The notes: generated from the letters alone by a model not told the origin. Counted from the stretch's first letter, positions 9,279-18,352 are shown. The stretch is 64,000 nt of DNA from Streptomyces sp. NBC_00490 (GCF_036013645.1 NZ_CP107869.1:6448001-6512000), one strand, 5' to 3'. Numbers and translations: made by a program.

Positions 9279-9282
9279 GAAA

Positions 9283-9315
9283 TGAGAGTAGCTCTCAAAA
9301 GATGGGTTCTGTCAA
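9283..9315 (-). promoter_or_regulatory. Promoter and palindromic operator of the MFS-tetR operon
   Basis: On the minus strand TTGACA (9315-9310) is followed after 17 nt by GCTACT (9292-9287). The sequence TGAGAG-TAG-CTCTCA (9283-9297) is a perfect 6-3-6 palindrome covering this -10 region and ending 5 nt before the exporter start. Position and symmetry fit a TetR-type operator; assignment to the coupled TetR protein is an inference. Confidence 0.6.
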
Positions 9316-9347
9316 TTGGTTAGGACGGTCAATCGGTTCGGGCACGC

Positions 9348-9377
9348 AAAAAGGCCACGGCGTGAAGCCGTGGCCTT
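9348..9377 (-). terminator. Intrinsic terminator after the hemolysin III gene
   Basis: An 11-bp perfect stem (AAGGCCACGGC paired with GCCGTGGCCTT) closes a 5-nt loop. Read on the minus strand it is followed by a run of T (plus-strand A run at 9348-9352). It lies 16 nt beyond the stop of the hemolysin III gene and insulates it from the divergent MFS promoter. Confidence 0.88.
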
Positions 9378-9393
9378 GGAGGGGTGGGGAGGG

Positions 9394-10107
9394 TTACGCG
9401 TGCTGGTACGCCACCAGTGAGATCCCGACGTAGTGGACGATGAACGCCGCCAGCGTGAGCGAGTGGAAGACCTCGTGGAAGCCGAAGAAGCGCGGGGAGG
9501 GGTCGGGGCGCTTGAGGCCGTAGATCACGCCGCCCGCGCTGTAGAGCAGGCCGCCGACGATCACCAGGACCAGGACCGCGATGCCGCCGGTGCGCATGAA
9601 GTCGGGCAGGAAGAAGACCGCGGCCCAGCCCATCGCGATGTAGCAGGGGGTGTAGAGCCAGCGCGGAGCGCCCACCCAGAAGACACGGAAGACGATTCCG
9701 GCCAGGGCGGCACCCCAGATGCCCCACAGCAGCCACTGCCCCTTCGCGCCGGGCAGGAGCAGCATGGTCAGCGGGGTGTAGGTGCCCGCGATGATCAGGA
9801 AGATGTTGGCGTGATCCAGTCTGCGCAGGACGCCGTCCATGCGCGGGCTCCAGTTGCCCCGGTGGTACAGGGCGCTGACGCCGAACAGCAGGCAGGCGGT
9901 CAGGGCGAAGATCCCGCAGGCGATACGGCCCCGCGTCGAGTCCGCGAGGGCGGTGAGCACCAGGCCCGAGATGAGCACGGCCGGGAACATGCCGAGATGC
10001 AGCCAGCCCCGGAGCTTGGGCTTGATCTCTTGCGGCAGGGAGAGCGCCACGGGGTGACGGCCGGCGGCCGGCGAGTCCAGAGGCGCGTCGGAGGCGGACG
10101 CAGTCAT
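9394..10107 (-). CDS. Hemolysin III / PAQR-family membrane protein (TrhA-like)
   Basis: A 237-residue protein with seven predicted membrane helices and the PAQR/hemolysin III pattern: SALYHRGNWSP with the conserved Ser and His, RRLDHANIFLIIAGTYTP with the Asp-His pair, and FHEVFHSLTLAAFIVHY at the end. These residues form the zinc-site motifs of the adiponectin-receptor-like superfamily. Bacterial members are linked to membrane lipid homeostasis rather than true haemolysis. An in-frame ATG at 10116 is the alternative start. A near-perfect 18-bp palindrome lies 12 nt upstream of the chosen start, indicating regulated expression. Confidence 0.9.
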   Translation of the reverse strand: MTASASDAPLDSPAAGRHPVALSLPQEIKPKLRGWLHLGMFPAVLISGLVLTALADSTRGRIACGIFALTACLLFGVSALYHRGNWSPRMDGVLRRLDHANIFLIIAGTYTPLTMLLLPGAKGQWLLWGIWGAALAGIVFRVFWVGAPRWLYTPCYIAMGWAAVFFLPDFMRTGGIAVLVLVIVGGLLYSAGGVIYGLKRPDPSPRFFGFHEVFHSLTLAAFIVHYVGISLVAYQHA

Positions 10108-10119
10108 GCACCGCATCGT

Positions 10120-10137
10120 ACCTACGGAACCGTAGGT
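10120..10137. promoter_or_regulatory. 18-bp palindrome upstream of the hemolysin III gene
   Basis: ACCTACGG-AA-CCGTAGGT: 8-bp perfect arms separated by 2 nt, immediately upstream of the hemolysin III start. The size and symmetry are those of a TetR-family operator. The cognate regulator is not identifiable in the window; the adjacent TetR faces a different palindrome. Confidence 0.6.
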
Positions 10138-10437
10138 TGCGGATGGGTGCGAGCCCCGGAAGGGCCGAGAGTGGCCATCATCTCACGGCAGTTGACGCCG
10201 TGAGGGTGTGGTCAAGGAAGCGTCAAGCGAACCCAAAGTGCACGGTTGGCAACACTCCGACACGTGGCAATCCTCACTCCGCTCAAGTGTGAGGCCTTCT
10301 GGACAGATGGGCACTCGCGACGGATGATCAGATGAGTGCGGTCGGCACCGGATGAGCGCCAGGTCACCACCGAGAAGCATCCGGGCCGCAGCCCCCACGG
10401 GGCCTCCAAACAAAAAATCCCTCATTTAGGAGCAATC
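10138..10437. other. Divergent region between hemolysin III and pckG
   Basis: About 300 nt without a credible gene. It holds an 8-bp hairpin, CTCACGGC paired with GCCGTGAG at 10182-10204 with a 7-nt loop, and the leader of pckG. A weak pair TTGGCA...AATCCT around 10243-10271 could serve as a pckG promoter, but it is far from consensus. No known riboswitch class was recognised. Confidence 0.4.
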
Positions 10438-12279
10438 GTGGCGCGCGACATCGCGGCTCCCCCCGTCATCCCCACCCAGCACAAGGAACTGGTCTCGTGG
10501 GTGAACGAGATCGCAGAACTGACGCAGCCGGACAGCGTGGTCTGGTGTGACGGATCAGAGGCCGAGTACGAGCGCCTGTGCGAGGAGCTCGTCGAGAAGG
10601 GCACCTTCAAGAAGCTCGACCCGATCAAGCGCCCGAACTCCTACTACGCGGCCTCCGACCCGACCGACGTCGCGCGCGTCGAGGACCGCACCTTCATCTG
10701 CTCCGAGAAGGAAGAGGACGCCGGCCCCACCAACCACTGGAAGGCCCCCGCCGAGATGCGGGAGATCTTCGCCGGCGAGCAGGGCGTCTTCCGCGGCTCC
10801 ATGAGGGGCCGGACGATGTACGTCGTCCCGTTCTGCATGGGCCCCCTCGGCTCGGACCTCTCCGCCATCGGCGTCGAGATCACCGACTCGGCCTACGTCG
10901 CCGTCTCCATGCGCACCATGACCCGGATGGGGCAGCCGGTCCTGGACGAGCTCGGCTCCGACGGCTTCTTCGTGAAGGCCGTCCACACCCTCGGCGCCCC
11001 CCTCGCGGAGGGCGAGGCGGACGTCCCGTGGCCGTGCAACTCCACCAAGTACATCTCGCACTTCCCCGAGAGCCGCGAGATCTGGTCCTACGGCTCCGGC
11101 TACGGCGGCAACGCCCTGCTCGGCAAGAAGTGCTACGCCCTGCGCATCGCGTCGGTGATGGCCCGCGACGAGGGCTGGCTCGCCGAGCACATGCTGATCC
11201 TCAAGCTCACACCCCCGCAGGGTGAGTCGAAGTACGTCGCCGCCGCCTTCCCGAGCGCCTGCGGCAAGACCAACCTCGCCATGCTGGAGCCCACGATCTC
11301 CGGCTGGACCGTCGAGACGATCGGCGACGACATCGCCTGGATGCGGTTCGGCGCGGACGGCCGCCTCTACGCCATCAACCCCGAGGCCGGCTTCTTCGGC
11401 GTCGCGCCCGGCACCGGTGAGCACACCAACGCCAACGCGATGAAGACCCTGTGGGGCAACTCCGTCTTCACCAACGTCGCCCTCACCGACGACAACGACA
11501 TCTGGTGGGAGGGCATGACGGAGGAGACCCCGGCCCACCTCACCGACTGGAAGGGCAACGACTGGACCCCGGAGTCCGCCCGCGAAGCAAATGGATACCG
11601 TCCGGCCGCCCACCCCAACGCCCGCTTCACCACCCCCGCCGCCCAGTGCCCGATCATCGCGCCCGAGTGGGAGGACCCCAAGGGCGTGCCGATCTCGGCG
11701 ATCCTCTTCGGCGGACGGCGCGCCACCGCCGTACCGCTGGTGACGGAGTCCTTCGACTGGAACCACGGTGTGTTCCTGGGCGCCAACGTGGCCTCCGAGA
11801 AGACCGCGGCCGCCGAGGGCAAGGTCGGCGAGCTGCGCCGCGACCCCTTCGCCATGCTGCCGTTCTGCGGCTACAACATGGGCGACTACATGGGGCACTG
11901 GATCGACGTCGCCAAGGACAAGGACCAGTCGAAGCTCCCGAAGATCTACTACGTCAACTGGTTCCGCAAGAACGACGAGGGCAAGTTCGTCTGGCCCGGC
12001 TTCGGCGAGAACAGCCGTGTCCTGAAGTGGATCGTCGAGCGTCTCGACGGCAGGGCCGAGGGCGTCGAGACCCCCATCGGCGTGCTGCCGGCCAAGGGCG
12101 CGCTGGACACCAAGGGCCTCGAACTCTCCGAGTCCGACCTGGACTTCCTCCTCACCGTCGACAAGGAGGTCTGGCGCGAGGAGGCCGCCCTGGTCCCCGA
12201 GCACCTCAACACCTTCGGCGAGCACACCCCGAAGGAACTGTGGGACGAGTACCGGGCGCTGGTGCAGCGCCTGGGCTGA
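10438..12279 (+). CDS. pckG: Phosphoenolpyruvate carboxykinase (GTP)
   Basis: Converts oxaloacetate and GTP to phosphoenolpyruvate, CO2 and GDP, the entry step of gluconeogenesis. The 613-residue length fits GTP-type PEPCK. The hallmark P-loop with the reactive cysteine is FPSACGKTN, residues 271-279, with Cys275 and Lys277. Other conserved blocks are the [12 protein letters not shown] block and the [13 protein letters not shown] block. An upstream in-frame extension to ATG 10336 exists, but the GTG at 10438 has a good ribosome-binding site (AGGAG, 10428-10432) and matches the usual family N-terminus. It is monocistronic, with a strong terminator about 110 nt downstream. Confidence 0.97.
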   Translation: MARDIAAPPVIPTQHKELVSWVNEIAELTQPDSVVWCDGSEAEYERLCEELVEKGTFKKLDPIKRPNSYYAASDPTDVARVEDRTFICSEKEEDAGPTNHWKAPAEMREIFAGEQGVFRGSMRGRTMYVVPFCMGPLGSDLSAIGVEITDSAYVAVSMRTMTRMGQPVLDELGSDGFFVKAVHTLGAPLAEGEADVPWPCNSTKYISHFPESREIWSYGSGYGGNALLGKKCYALRIASVMARDEGWLAEHMLILKLTPPQGESKYVAAAFPSACGKTNLAMLEPTISGWTVETIGDDIAWMRFGADGRLYAINPEAGFFGVAPGTGEHTNANAMKTLWGNSVFTNVALTDDNDIWWEGMTEETPAHLTDWKGNDWTPESAREANGYRPAAHPNARFTTPAAQCPIIAPEWEDPKGVPISAILFGGRRATAVPLVTESFDWNHGVFLGANVASEKTAAAEGKVGELRRDPFAMLPFCGYNMGDYMGHWIDVAKDKDQSKLPKIYYVNWFRKNDEGKFVWPGFGENSRVLKWIVERLDGRAEGVETPIGVLPAKGALDTKGLELSESDLDFLLTVDKEVWREEAALVPEHLNTFGEHTPKELWDEYRALVQRLG

Positions 12280-12390
12280 GGCCCGCACCGAAGACTCCGC
12301 GGCCGGCCCGGATGTTGCCCTGACCAGTGATCGTCACGGCCGGCCGCGGTGACAGCCGACGAGGTTCCGTACAACGGCGTGCGGGGCTTG

Positions 12391-12442
12391 AGGCCTGTCG
12401 CCGGTCTCCCGTCCGCCCCGACGGGAGACCGACGACAGGCCT
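12391..12442 (+). terminator. Strong intrinsic terminator downstream of pckG
   Basis: A 23-bp stem with one mismatch (left arm 12391-12413, right arm 12420-12442) and a 6-nt loop, followed by TCGTCTTTTTCC. It separates pckG from the downstream signalling cluster. Confidence 0.88.
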
Positions 12443-12532
12443 TCGTCTTTTTCCTCATCACCTCTGTGCGGACGGGGATTTCGCGGGACACTCGGGACAT
12501 CCTGCAACGAACCCCGAAATGAGGTGAGCGGG

Positions 12533-13519
12533 GTGCGCACACCGGTCAGCGATCCCTTGAAGGTGGGGCCCTACCGCATCGTCGGACGGCTCGGCTCCGG
12601 CGGCATGGGCTGGGTGTATCTCGGACGGTCGCCCGCCGGGCGCGAGGTGGCGGTGAAGGTGGTGCGCCCGGAGTTGGCGGCCGAGCCCGAGTTCCGGGAA
12701 CGCTTCGCGCGCGAGGTCGCCGCCGCCCGGGTCGTCAGTGGTGCCTACACCGCGGCGGTGATCGACGCCGACACCGAGGCCGAACTGCCCTGGCTGGCCA
12801 CGATGTACGTCCCCGGCCCCTCGCTCGCCGAGGCGGTCCGCACGGACGGGCCGCTGCCCGAGGACCAGGTACGCCGGCTCGGCGCGTTCCTCGTCGAGGC
12901 GCTCCAGGCCGTGCACGCGGCCGGAGTCGTGCACCGCGACCTCAAGCCGTCCAACGTGCTCCTCGCCTCCGACGGGCCGCGCGTCATCGACTTCGGGATC
13001 TCCCGCGTCGACGGGGCGCCCGGCCTCACCAAGGTCGGACTCATCGTCGGCACCCCGCCGTTCATGTCCCCCGAGCAGATGAAGGGGGCGCGGGTCGGGC
13101 CGGAGAGCGATGTGTTCTCCCTCGGCGGAGTGCTGGTGTACGCGCTGTCGGGCCGCCCGCCGCACGGGGCGGGGGAATCGGTGCGCTACCAGGTCGTCTT
13201 CGGCGACCCCGACCTCGACGGCGTACCCCCTGCCCTGCGTCCGCTGATAGCGCGCTGCCTCGCCAAGCGGCCCGAGGAGAGGCCCCGGCTCGACGACCTG
13301 CTGGCCGAACTGGTGGAGGAGGCCCAGCCGGCACCCTCGTGGCCGCCGCCCAAGGTGCGGCAGACGATCGAGGTCCGACTGGACGAGCTGGCCGCGCGCC
13401 GCGCCGCCGGTACGAGCGTGTCCGTGCCCTCCTGTCTGATGCTGCACGCCCAGGCACTGCTGGACGCGGGACTGACCGACGCGATGGTCGCCCGGGCGGT
13501 GGGCCGTGGCACCGTCTGA
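12533..13519 (+). CDS. Soluble Ser/Thr protein kinase
   Basis: Hanks-type kinase of about 328 residues with no membrane segment or extracellular sensor. Visible motifs are the glycine loop GRLGSGGMGWVY, Lys42 in EVAVKVV, VHRDLKPSN with catalytic Asp136, VIDFGIS, and the APE-equivalent MSPEQ. About 60 residues follow the kinase domain without a recognisable fold. GTG 12533 was chosen because GAGGTGA lies 5 nt upstream; GTG 12524 is the alternative. It overlaps the next gene by 14 nt and begins a cluster with a second kinase-like protein, a PP2C phosphatase and a VWA protein, so it probably acts in the same phospho-signalling module. Confidence 0.92.
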   Translation: MRTPVSDPLKVGPYRIVGRLGSGGMGWVYLGRSPAGREVAVKVVRPELAAEPEFRERFAREVAAARVVSGAYTAAVIDADTEAELPWLATMYVPGPSLAEAVRTDGPLPEDQVRRLGAFLVEALQAVHAAGVVHRDLKPSNVLLASDGPRVIDFGISRVDGAPGLTKVGLIVGTPPFMSPEQMKGARVGPESDVFSLGGVLVYALSGRPPHGAGESVRYQVVFGDPDLDGVPPALRPLIARCLAKRPEERPRLDDLLAELVEEAQPAPSWPPPKVRQTIEVRLDELAARRAAGTSVSVPSCLMLHAQALLDAGLTDAMVARAVGRGTV

Positions 13520-13961
13520 ACCCTCGGCCGGCCCGGCTCATGAAATCGGCACGCACTGGCGGCAGTTGGTGCGGAACTGGGGAGCCGGCCGGAATTTCCA
13601 CGCCGTGACCGACACCGATTCCGTGTCCCTGAAATTCGACCTCGAGGACACGGGACGCACGCTCACGGTCAGATTCATGACCACCAAGCGGCTGCTCGTC
13701 GCCTTTGTCACGGACGGGAATTTCCTGCGCCATGACCAACTGGCGGTCGCCGCGGCGGCGTCGAACGCGTGGAATACCGAACAGTTGAATCCCATGCTCT
13801 CCGTGTGGGACGTGCGGGGGCCACGGCCGTGTCTCGCAGGGGTGTGCGATCTGCCGCTGACCTGCCGGGTCACCCAAGCGGACTTCGATGCTTTGGCCAG
13901 TGATTGGGTGGAACGGGCGCGGCAGATGTTCACCCGTTGTCATGAGGTGTTCCAGTTGTAG
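13506..13961 (+). CDS. YbjN-like small cytoplasmic protein
   Basis: A 151-residue protein without signal or membrane segment. The pattern (HWRQLVRNW, then FDLEDTGRTLTVRFMTTKRLLVAFVTD, then an alpha-helical tail) resembles YbjN/type III secretion chaperone-like domains common in actinobacteria. Its GTG start lies inside the 3' end of the kinase gene, so the two are translationally linked and it may be an accessory or substrate of the kinase. The family assignment is tentative. Confidence 0.65.
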   Translation: MAPSEPSAGPAHEIGTHWRQLVRNWGAGRNFHAVTDTDSVSLKFDLEDTGRTLTVRFMTTKRLLVAFVTDGNFLRHDQLAVAAAASNAWNTEQLNPMLSVWDVRGPRPCLAGVCDLPLTCRVTQADFDALASDWVERARQMFTRCHEVFQL

Positions 13962-14053
13962 AAGAGAAACGCGTGATTGCGTAAAACCCTTTCCGGGGCA
14001 GGTCTGTTGGCTCCACTATGGGCGAGGGTCTTTTTCGGGCCACGGGGGTGTCC

Positions 14054-15004
14054 ATGGGGCGAGTGTTGCGGTTCACCATGCTTGTAGGGATTCTTGTCGC
14101 CCTGCTGCCGTCAATTCCCGCGGCGGCGATCGACGACGCGTGCAAGGGCGGCTTCTCGGCCGCGCTGGAGTGCTGGACGAAGCGGCTCGGCGACCGGCCC
14201 GTCACCCTCGTCCTCGACCGCGCGCTGCGGCTCGACGGCACTGACGACACCCGCGCGAAGATCATCGGCGAGATCGCCAAGCACCGCGACCGGCTGGCGG
14301 TCCAGGTGCCAGCCGGCGTCTCCACCGGCGAAGGCGGCACCGTGCTGCTCGTCCTGGCGGACCCGGAACGCCGGCTCGTCGACCCGGACGCCAGGATCGA
14401 CCGGCTCTCGGCGAGCACGCGCAAAGAGCTGAACGACGTCGACGTCTGCACGGCGGCCCGGAAGAAGCTCTGCGACGACCTGGCCGCCTCGGGGAAGGCG
14501 ACGGACCCCGTGGCCGGCGAGGAGCTGATCTTCAACAACCAGGTCACCGAGCACCGCGCCAACGTCGCAGGCTCCTCCGAGAACGGGCGCGACGGCCTCG
14601 ACCGGTGGCTCCTCCCCGGTACCGCCACCGTCCTCGCCCTCCTCCTCGCCGCCTTCGTCCTCCTCGTACGCCGCACCCGCACGGACCCCGCCCCCGCCTC
14701 CGGCCCGGCGCCCGCCGCCCGCGGCGCCGACGAGCCCACCCGCGCCCTGCGCGTCGGCCCGGCCCGGCCCGGTCGGCACCGTGCTCCGAGCGGGCCCACC
14801 CGGCCCGCCGTCGTCCGCACCGACCTGCACCCGCAGGGCTACGTCGAACTCGACCGCGTCCTGTACCGGGCCGTGTGGGCGGATCCCGGGCAGGCGCCGC
14901 CCGCGCCCGGCTCGCGCGTCGACGTCACCGACGGACCGGAGCCGGACTCCGACGTTCTGCATGCCTTTCCGCCCGCCGCCGGGCGCCACGCCCACGCCCG
15001 TTAG
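14054..15004 (+). CDS. Membrane-anchored protein with extracytoplasmic domain
   Basis: Not assignable to a named family. A signal sequence (MGRVLRFTMLVGILVALLPS) precedes an exported domain of about 150 residues with four Cys. One membrane helix follows (LLPGTATVLALLLAAFVLLV), then a Pro/Ala/Arg-rich cytoplasmic tail of about 120 residues. The order suggests a surface sensor or stalk signalling to cytoplasmic partners. ATG 14054 was preferred to ATG 14018 because it begins directly at the signal peptide and has a G-rich site upstream. The VWA gene follows 26 nt later, so it is likely in the same operon as the VWA/PP2C/kinase triad. Confidence 0.6.
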   Translation: MGRVLRFTMLVGILVALLPSIPAAAIDDACKGGFSAALECWTKRLGDRPVTLVLDRALRLDGTDDTRAKIIGEIAKHRDRLAVQVPAGVSTGEGGTVLLVLADPERRLVDPDARIDRLSASTRKELNDVDVCTAARKKLCDDLAASGKATDPVAGEELIFNNQVTEHRANVAGSSENGRDGLDRWLLPGTATVLALLLAAFVLLVRRTRTDPAPASGPAPAARGADEPTRALRVGPARPGRHRAPSGPTRPAVVRTDLHPQGYVELDRVLYRAVWADPGQAPPAPGSRVDVTDGPEPDSDVLHAFPPAAGRHAHAR

Positions 15005-15030
15005 TCGTACCGCTCCACCAGGAGAAGCCC

Positions 15031-15792
15031 ATGTCCAGCGAATACCCGCCCACGCTGCCGGCGGAGTACGCCGACATCGAGTTCGAGAACAACGCTCAGC
15101 GGCTACCGCTGGTGCTGTGCCTCGACACGTCCAGCTCCATGGCGGGGGCGCCGATCCAGACGCTCAACAACGCGCTCGTGGAGTGGACACGTGAACTGCA
15201 CGACGACGTGGCCCTCAGCTACAGCGTCGAGGTCGCCGTCGTCACCTTCGGCGGACAGGGCGTCGCCGCCTGGCGCGGTCCGCAACCCCTCGCCCCCGGC
15301 GCCCCCGTGAGCCCCTTCGTGCCCGCGCACATGTTCCGCCCGCCGCAGCTCGGCGCCGCGGGCGTGACGCTGATGACGGAGGCACTGGAGCTGTCGATGC
15401 ACATCGTCGCCGCCCGCAAGGCCGAACTGCGCGCCTCCGGACTCCAGTACTACCGCCCGCAGATCTGCCTGGTCACCGACGGCATCCCGACCGACGCCAC
15501 CGGCCGCCGCACCGACTCCTGGCACCGGCTGGTCCCCGTGCTCGCCGAGGAACAGCAGGCCCGCCGCTTCCGGCTGTACGCGATCGGCGTCGGCGGCATC
15601 ACCGACACCGGCGAGCAGGTCCTGCGGGCGTTCGCCCCGAAGTTCAACGCCACCATCCACGGCTTCCCGTTCCGCGAACTGCTCCAGATGATGTCCGCCA
15701 GCGCCAACGCCGAACAGAAGGGCGCCGGCGACGAGGTCTTCGAGAAGATCTTCAGCCAGTTCAAGACCCAGCGCCCCGCCTGGGAGAGCTGA
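15031..15792 (+). CDS. VWA domain protein, TerY-like
   Basis: A 253-residue cytoplasmic VWA protein. The MIDAS motif DTSSS is at residues 32-36 (LVLCLDTSSSMAG), the Thr position is in AAGVTLMTEAL and the Asp position in LVTDGIPTD. Length and lack of a signal peptide match TerY/YegL. It has a clear ribosome-binding site (AGGAGAAGCCC). The PP2C and kinase genes follow with gaps of 3 nt and minus 4 nt. VWA + PP2C + kinase is the TerY-P triad, described as a phospho-regulated partner of tellurium-resistance-type stress systems. Confidence 0.88.
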   Translation: MSSEYPPTLPAEYADIEFENNAQRLPLVLCLDTSSSMAGAPIQTLNNALVEWTRELHDDVALSYSVEVAVVTFGGQGVAAWRGPQPLAPGAPVSPFVPAHMFRPPQLGAAGVTLMTEALELSMHIVAARKAELRASGLQYYRPQICLVTDGIPTDATGRRTDSWHRLVPVLAEEQQARRFRLYAIGVGGITDTGEQVLRAFAPKFNATIHGFPFRELLQMMSASANAEQKGAGDEVFEKIFSQFKTQRPAWES

Positions 15793-15795
15793 GCG

Positions 15796-16587
15796 ATGGG
15801 CCGGGCCGACTGGCGGATCCACGGCATGAGCGTCGAGGGCTACCGGCACCGCCGGGACGGTCTGCCCTGCCAGGACGCCTGCGCCCACGTCACGGAGGGA
15901 CCGGTCGCCGTGCTCGCCGTCGCGGACGGCGCCGGCAGCCGGCCGCGCTCCGACGAGGGCTCGCGGCTCGCCGTGAAGCTGGCCGCCGAACACTTGGTAC
16001 GACGGGCCGGCGAGGCCGTCCACAGTCCGCCCGGCAAGGCCGTGCACGACCTGCTCGCGGACGCCTTCCACGAGATCACCATGGCGTTCCTGGACACCAC
16101 GGGCGCGGCGGCCGCCGACTTCGCGACCACCCTCACCGTCGTCGTGCTGGCCCCGGACTGGCTCGGCCATCTCACCGTCGGCGACGGTTTCGTCGTCCTG
16201 CGCGCCGGAGCCGAGGACGGCGAACCGCAGTTCCATGTGCTGCCGCAGGCCGCGGACGCCAGCGAGTACAGCAACGAGACGGTCTTCCTCACCTCGCCCG
16301 ACGCGGCCCGCTGGATGCGCACCGACTGCGTGTGCGACCCGGGCATCGACGGCGTCCTGCTCTCCACCGACGGGCTCGCCCAGGCCGCCCTCTCCCGCAC
16401 CGGCGGCGGCACCCCGGCTCCCAACGCCTCCTTCGCCGACGCCGTCTTCCGCTCCCTCGACGGCCCCGGCCCGGTGTCCGACTCCGCGCACGACAACCTG
16501 GCCGCACTGCTCAGGTCGGACCGGCTGACCGCGCTCAACGCCGACGACAAGACACTGCTGCGAGCCGTGCGCAAGGCGCGGCCATGA
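15796..16587 (+). CDS. PP2C-family protein phosphatase (YegK-like)
   Basis: A 263-residue soluble PP2C-type Ser/Thr phosphatase. Metal-site motifs are recognisable: VADGAGS (about residues 42-48), TTLTVVVLAPDWLGHLTVGDGFVVL (central strands with the VGDG turn), LLSTDGLAQ and SAHDNLAALL. It starts 3 nt after the VWA stop and overlaps the next kinase gene by 4 nt. The expected role is to reverse phosphorylation by the neighbouring kinase. Confidence 0.87.
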   Translation: MGRADWRIHGMSVEGYRHRRDGLPCQDACAHVTEGPVAVLAVADGAGSRPRSDEGSRLAVKLAAEHLVRRAGEAVHSPPGKAVHDLLADAFHEITMAFLDTTGAAAADFATTLTVVVLAPDWLGHLTVGDGFVVLRAGAEDGEPQFHVLPQAADASEYSNETVFLTSPDAARWMRTDCVCDPGIDGVLLSTDGLAQAALSRTGGGTPAPNASFADAVFRSLDGPGPVSDSAHDNLAALLRSDRLTALNADDKTLLRAVRKARP

Positions 16588-17762
16588 GCGGCCGCGTCGT
16601 CCACCTGGACGGGAAACCGGTCGTCCTCGCCGAGCAGCCCCTCAAGGGCGGCGGACAGGCGGCCGTCTTCCCCGTCGAGGGCGACCACGGAACCGTCGTC
16701 AAGCTCTACCGCGACCCGCCGGGCCCCGACCAGGAGCGCCGACTGGCCCGCATGCTGACCATGTCCCCCCTCGCGGCCCGCCCCACCGACCGCTCCCAGC
16801 CGCCCGAACTGGCCTGGCCCACCGCGATGGCCCGCAGCCCCGAGGGCGCGTTCCTCGGCTACGCCATGCACCGGTTCGGCGAGCCCGAACACGTCCAGCT
16901 GGTCGGGCTGTTCACCCGCGCCCAGCGCCTGAGGCTCTTCCCCCAGGCGGACTGGCGCTTCCTGGTCGGTGTCTCCTGGAACCTCGCCTTCATGACCGCG
17001 CGCATGCACCACGACCACCTCGTCATCGGCGACTTCTCCAGCAGCAACGTCGTCGTCGACGCCAACGGCTTCGTGACCTTCCTCGACTGCGACTCCATCG
17101 CCTTCACCGACCCGGTGACGGGCGAGCCGTTCCCGTGCCTGATGCACACCACGGACTACTCCGCCCCGGAACGCCAGGCGGGCGGCCCCGCCACCCGCTC
17201 CAGCGACGACTTCGCCCTCGCCGTCCTCGTCTACCAGCTCCTCACCGCCGGCAACCACCCCTTCGGGGGCGTCCCGCACGAGAGCACCTCCGAATCGACC
17301 GTCAAGGACAACATCGCCGCCAGCTGCTCCTACGTCGTCCGCCCCGAGCAGGTCGTCATCCCGCGCGGCACCATCGACCCGTCCGTCCTCCCGCCCGACC
17401 TGCTCACCCTCTCCCGCGCCGCCTTCGGCCCCGGCGTCCACGCCCCCGCCGCCCGCCCGCCGGCCGAGGCATGGCTGCGCGCCCTCGACCGGCAGCGCGC
17501 ACAGATACGGGTGTGCCAGGCGCGGCCGCTGCACGCGTACGGCGCCCATCTGCCGGACTGCCCGTGGTGCGTACGGGCGGTCCAGACCGGCCACGACGTG
17601 TTCAACGGCCCTCGGCCGCTGCCGCTGCCGCCCCCGCCACCGGTGCTGCCGCAGGAGGTGCCGGCGGGTACCGGGTCCGGTGCGCTGAAGGTGGTGTACC
17701 TGCTGATCGCCCTGGTGGTGTTCATCGTGATCGTGGCCATCGCCCTGGAGAGCGGAGGCTAG
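16584..17762 (+). CDS. Atypical protein kinase of the TerY-P triad, C-terminal membrane anchor
   Basis: A 392-residue kinase-like protein resembling YegI. A glycine-rich loop is seen in QPLKGGGQAAVFPV with a Lys in VVKLY. The catalytic loop is the divergent VIGDFSSSNVVV (GD...N in place of HRD...N). LDCDS replaces DFG. A CPWC knuckle lies near residue 325, followed by a Pro-rich linker and one terminal membrane helix, so the kinase faces the cytoplasm from a C-terminal tail anchor. The start overlaps the PP2C stop (ATGA). Its 3' end overlaps the convergent neighbour by 4 nt. Confidence 0.82.
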   Translation: MSGRVVHLDGKPVVLAEQPLKGGGQAAVFPVEGDHGTVVKLYRDPPGPDQERRLARMLTMSPLAARPTDRSQPPELAWPTAMARSPEGAFLGYAMHRFGEPEHVQLVGLFTRAQRLRLFPQADWRFLVGVSWNLAFMTARMHHDHLVIGDFSSSNVVVDANGFVTFLDCDSIAFTDPVTGEPFPCLMHTTDYSAPERQAGGPATRSSDDFALAVLVYQLLTAGNHPFGGVPHESTSESTVKDNIAASCSYVVRPEQVVIPRGTIDPSVLPPDLLTLSRAAFGPGVHAPAARPPAEAWLRALDRQRAQIRVCQARPLHAYGAHLPDCPWCVRAVQTGHDVFNGPRPLPLPPPPPVLPQEVPAGTGSGALKVVYLLIALVVFIVIVAIALESGG

Positions 17763-18352
17763 TTCGCCCGGTCCTCCAGATAGCGCGTGTGCGACTCCTG
17801 CCGCCGCGCCTCCGTCTCGCGCAGCGCCGCCGCCAGCCCCTCGGCCTCCTCCTGGAGGAGCGTGAGCTGCCGCTCCAGGTGCCGCTCCGGCGCCTCCTGG
17901 CCCGGGGCGAGACGCGTCCACCACCGGGTGCGTACGAAGGTGTCGACGGCCTCGGGAACGTCCTGCCGTACCGCCCGGGAGAGCGTGTGCACGCCCTCCG
18001 GATCGTGCGCGAGGAGCTCTGCCGACCAGCCGGGATCGAGCAACGCGCCCAGCAGCCCGGTGAGTTCGGTGAGCCGGCCGGCCGCGGCGGGCGGCAGCTC
18101 GGTCTCCGCCAGATACGCCTGGAGGGTCTCGAAGTCACCGCGCAGGGCGTCCAGCCGGGCGGAGGCGTCCGGGAAGTCCGGCAGCGGTGGCCGTTCCGGC
18201 GGGGCGATCAGCGCGCCCGCGCCGTACAGCCCCACGACGACCACGGGCCAGTACGGGCCCGCCACCCCCGCGAAGGTCAGCCCCAGTCCGGCGATCCCGC
18301 ACACGCTGCCCGTGATGTTCTTCCGGGACTCGAGGTACTCACTGATAGCCAC
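17759..18352 (-). CDS. Small membrane protein of the TelA arm
   Basis: A 197-residue protein of unknown function. Two hydrophobic segments near the N-terminus (about residues 13-50) are followed by a soluble region rich in Glu, Leu and Ala that is probably coiled-coil, ending in RRQESHTRYLEDRAN. It starts with GTG. It overlaps the upstream VWA lipoprotein gene by 14 nt, making it the last gene of a four-gene minus-strand operon with telA. Confidence 0.6.
   Translation of the reverse strand: MAISEYLESRKNITGSVCGIAGLGLTFAGVAGPYWPVVVVGLYGAGALIAPPERPPLPDFPDASARLDALRGDFETLQAYLAETELPPAAAGRLTELTGLLGALLDPGWSAELLAHDPEGVHTLSRAVRQDVPEAVDTFVRTRWWTRLAPGQEAPERHLERQLTLLQEEAEGLAAALRETEARRQESHTRYLEDRAN

Noticed and set aside
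7716..9323. 535-codon plus-strand frame
   Set aside because: Antisense of the MFS gene, low-complexity Gly/Glu/His-rich translation.
10138..10437. Riboswitch in the pckG leader
   Set aside because: Only one short hairpin; no conserved core of a known class could be recognised.
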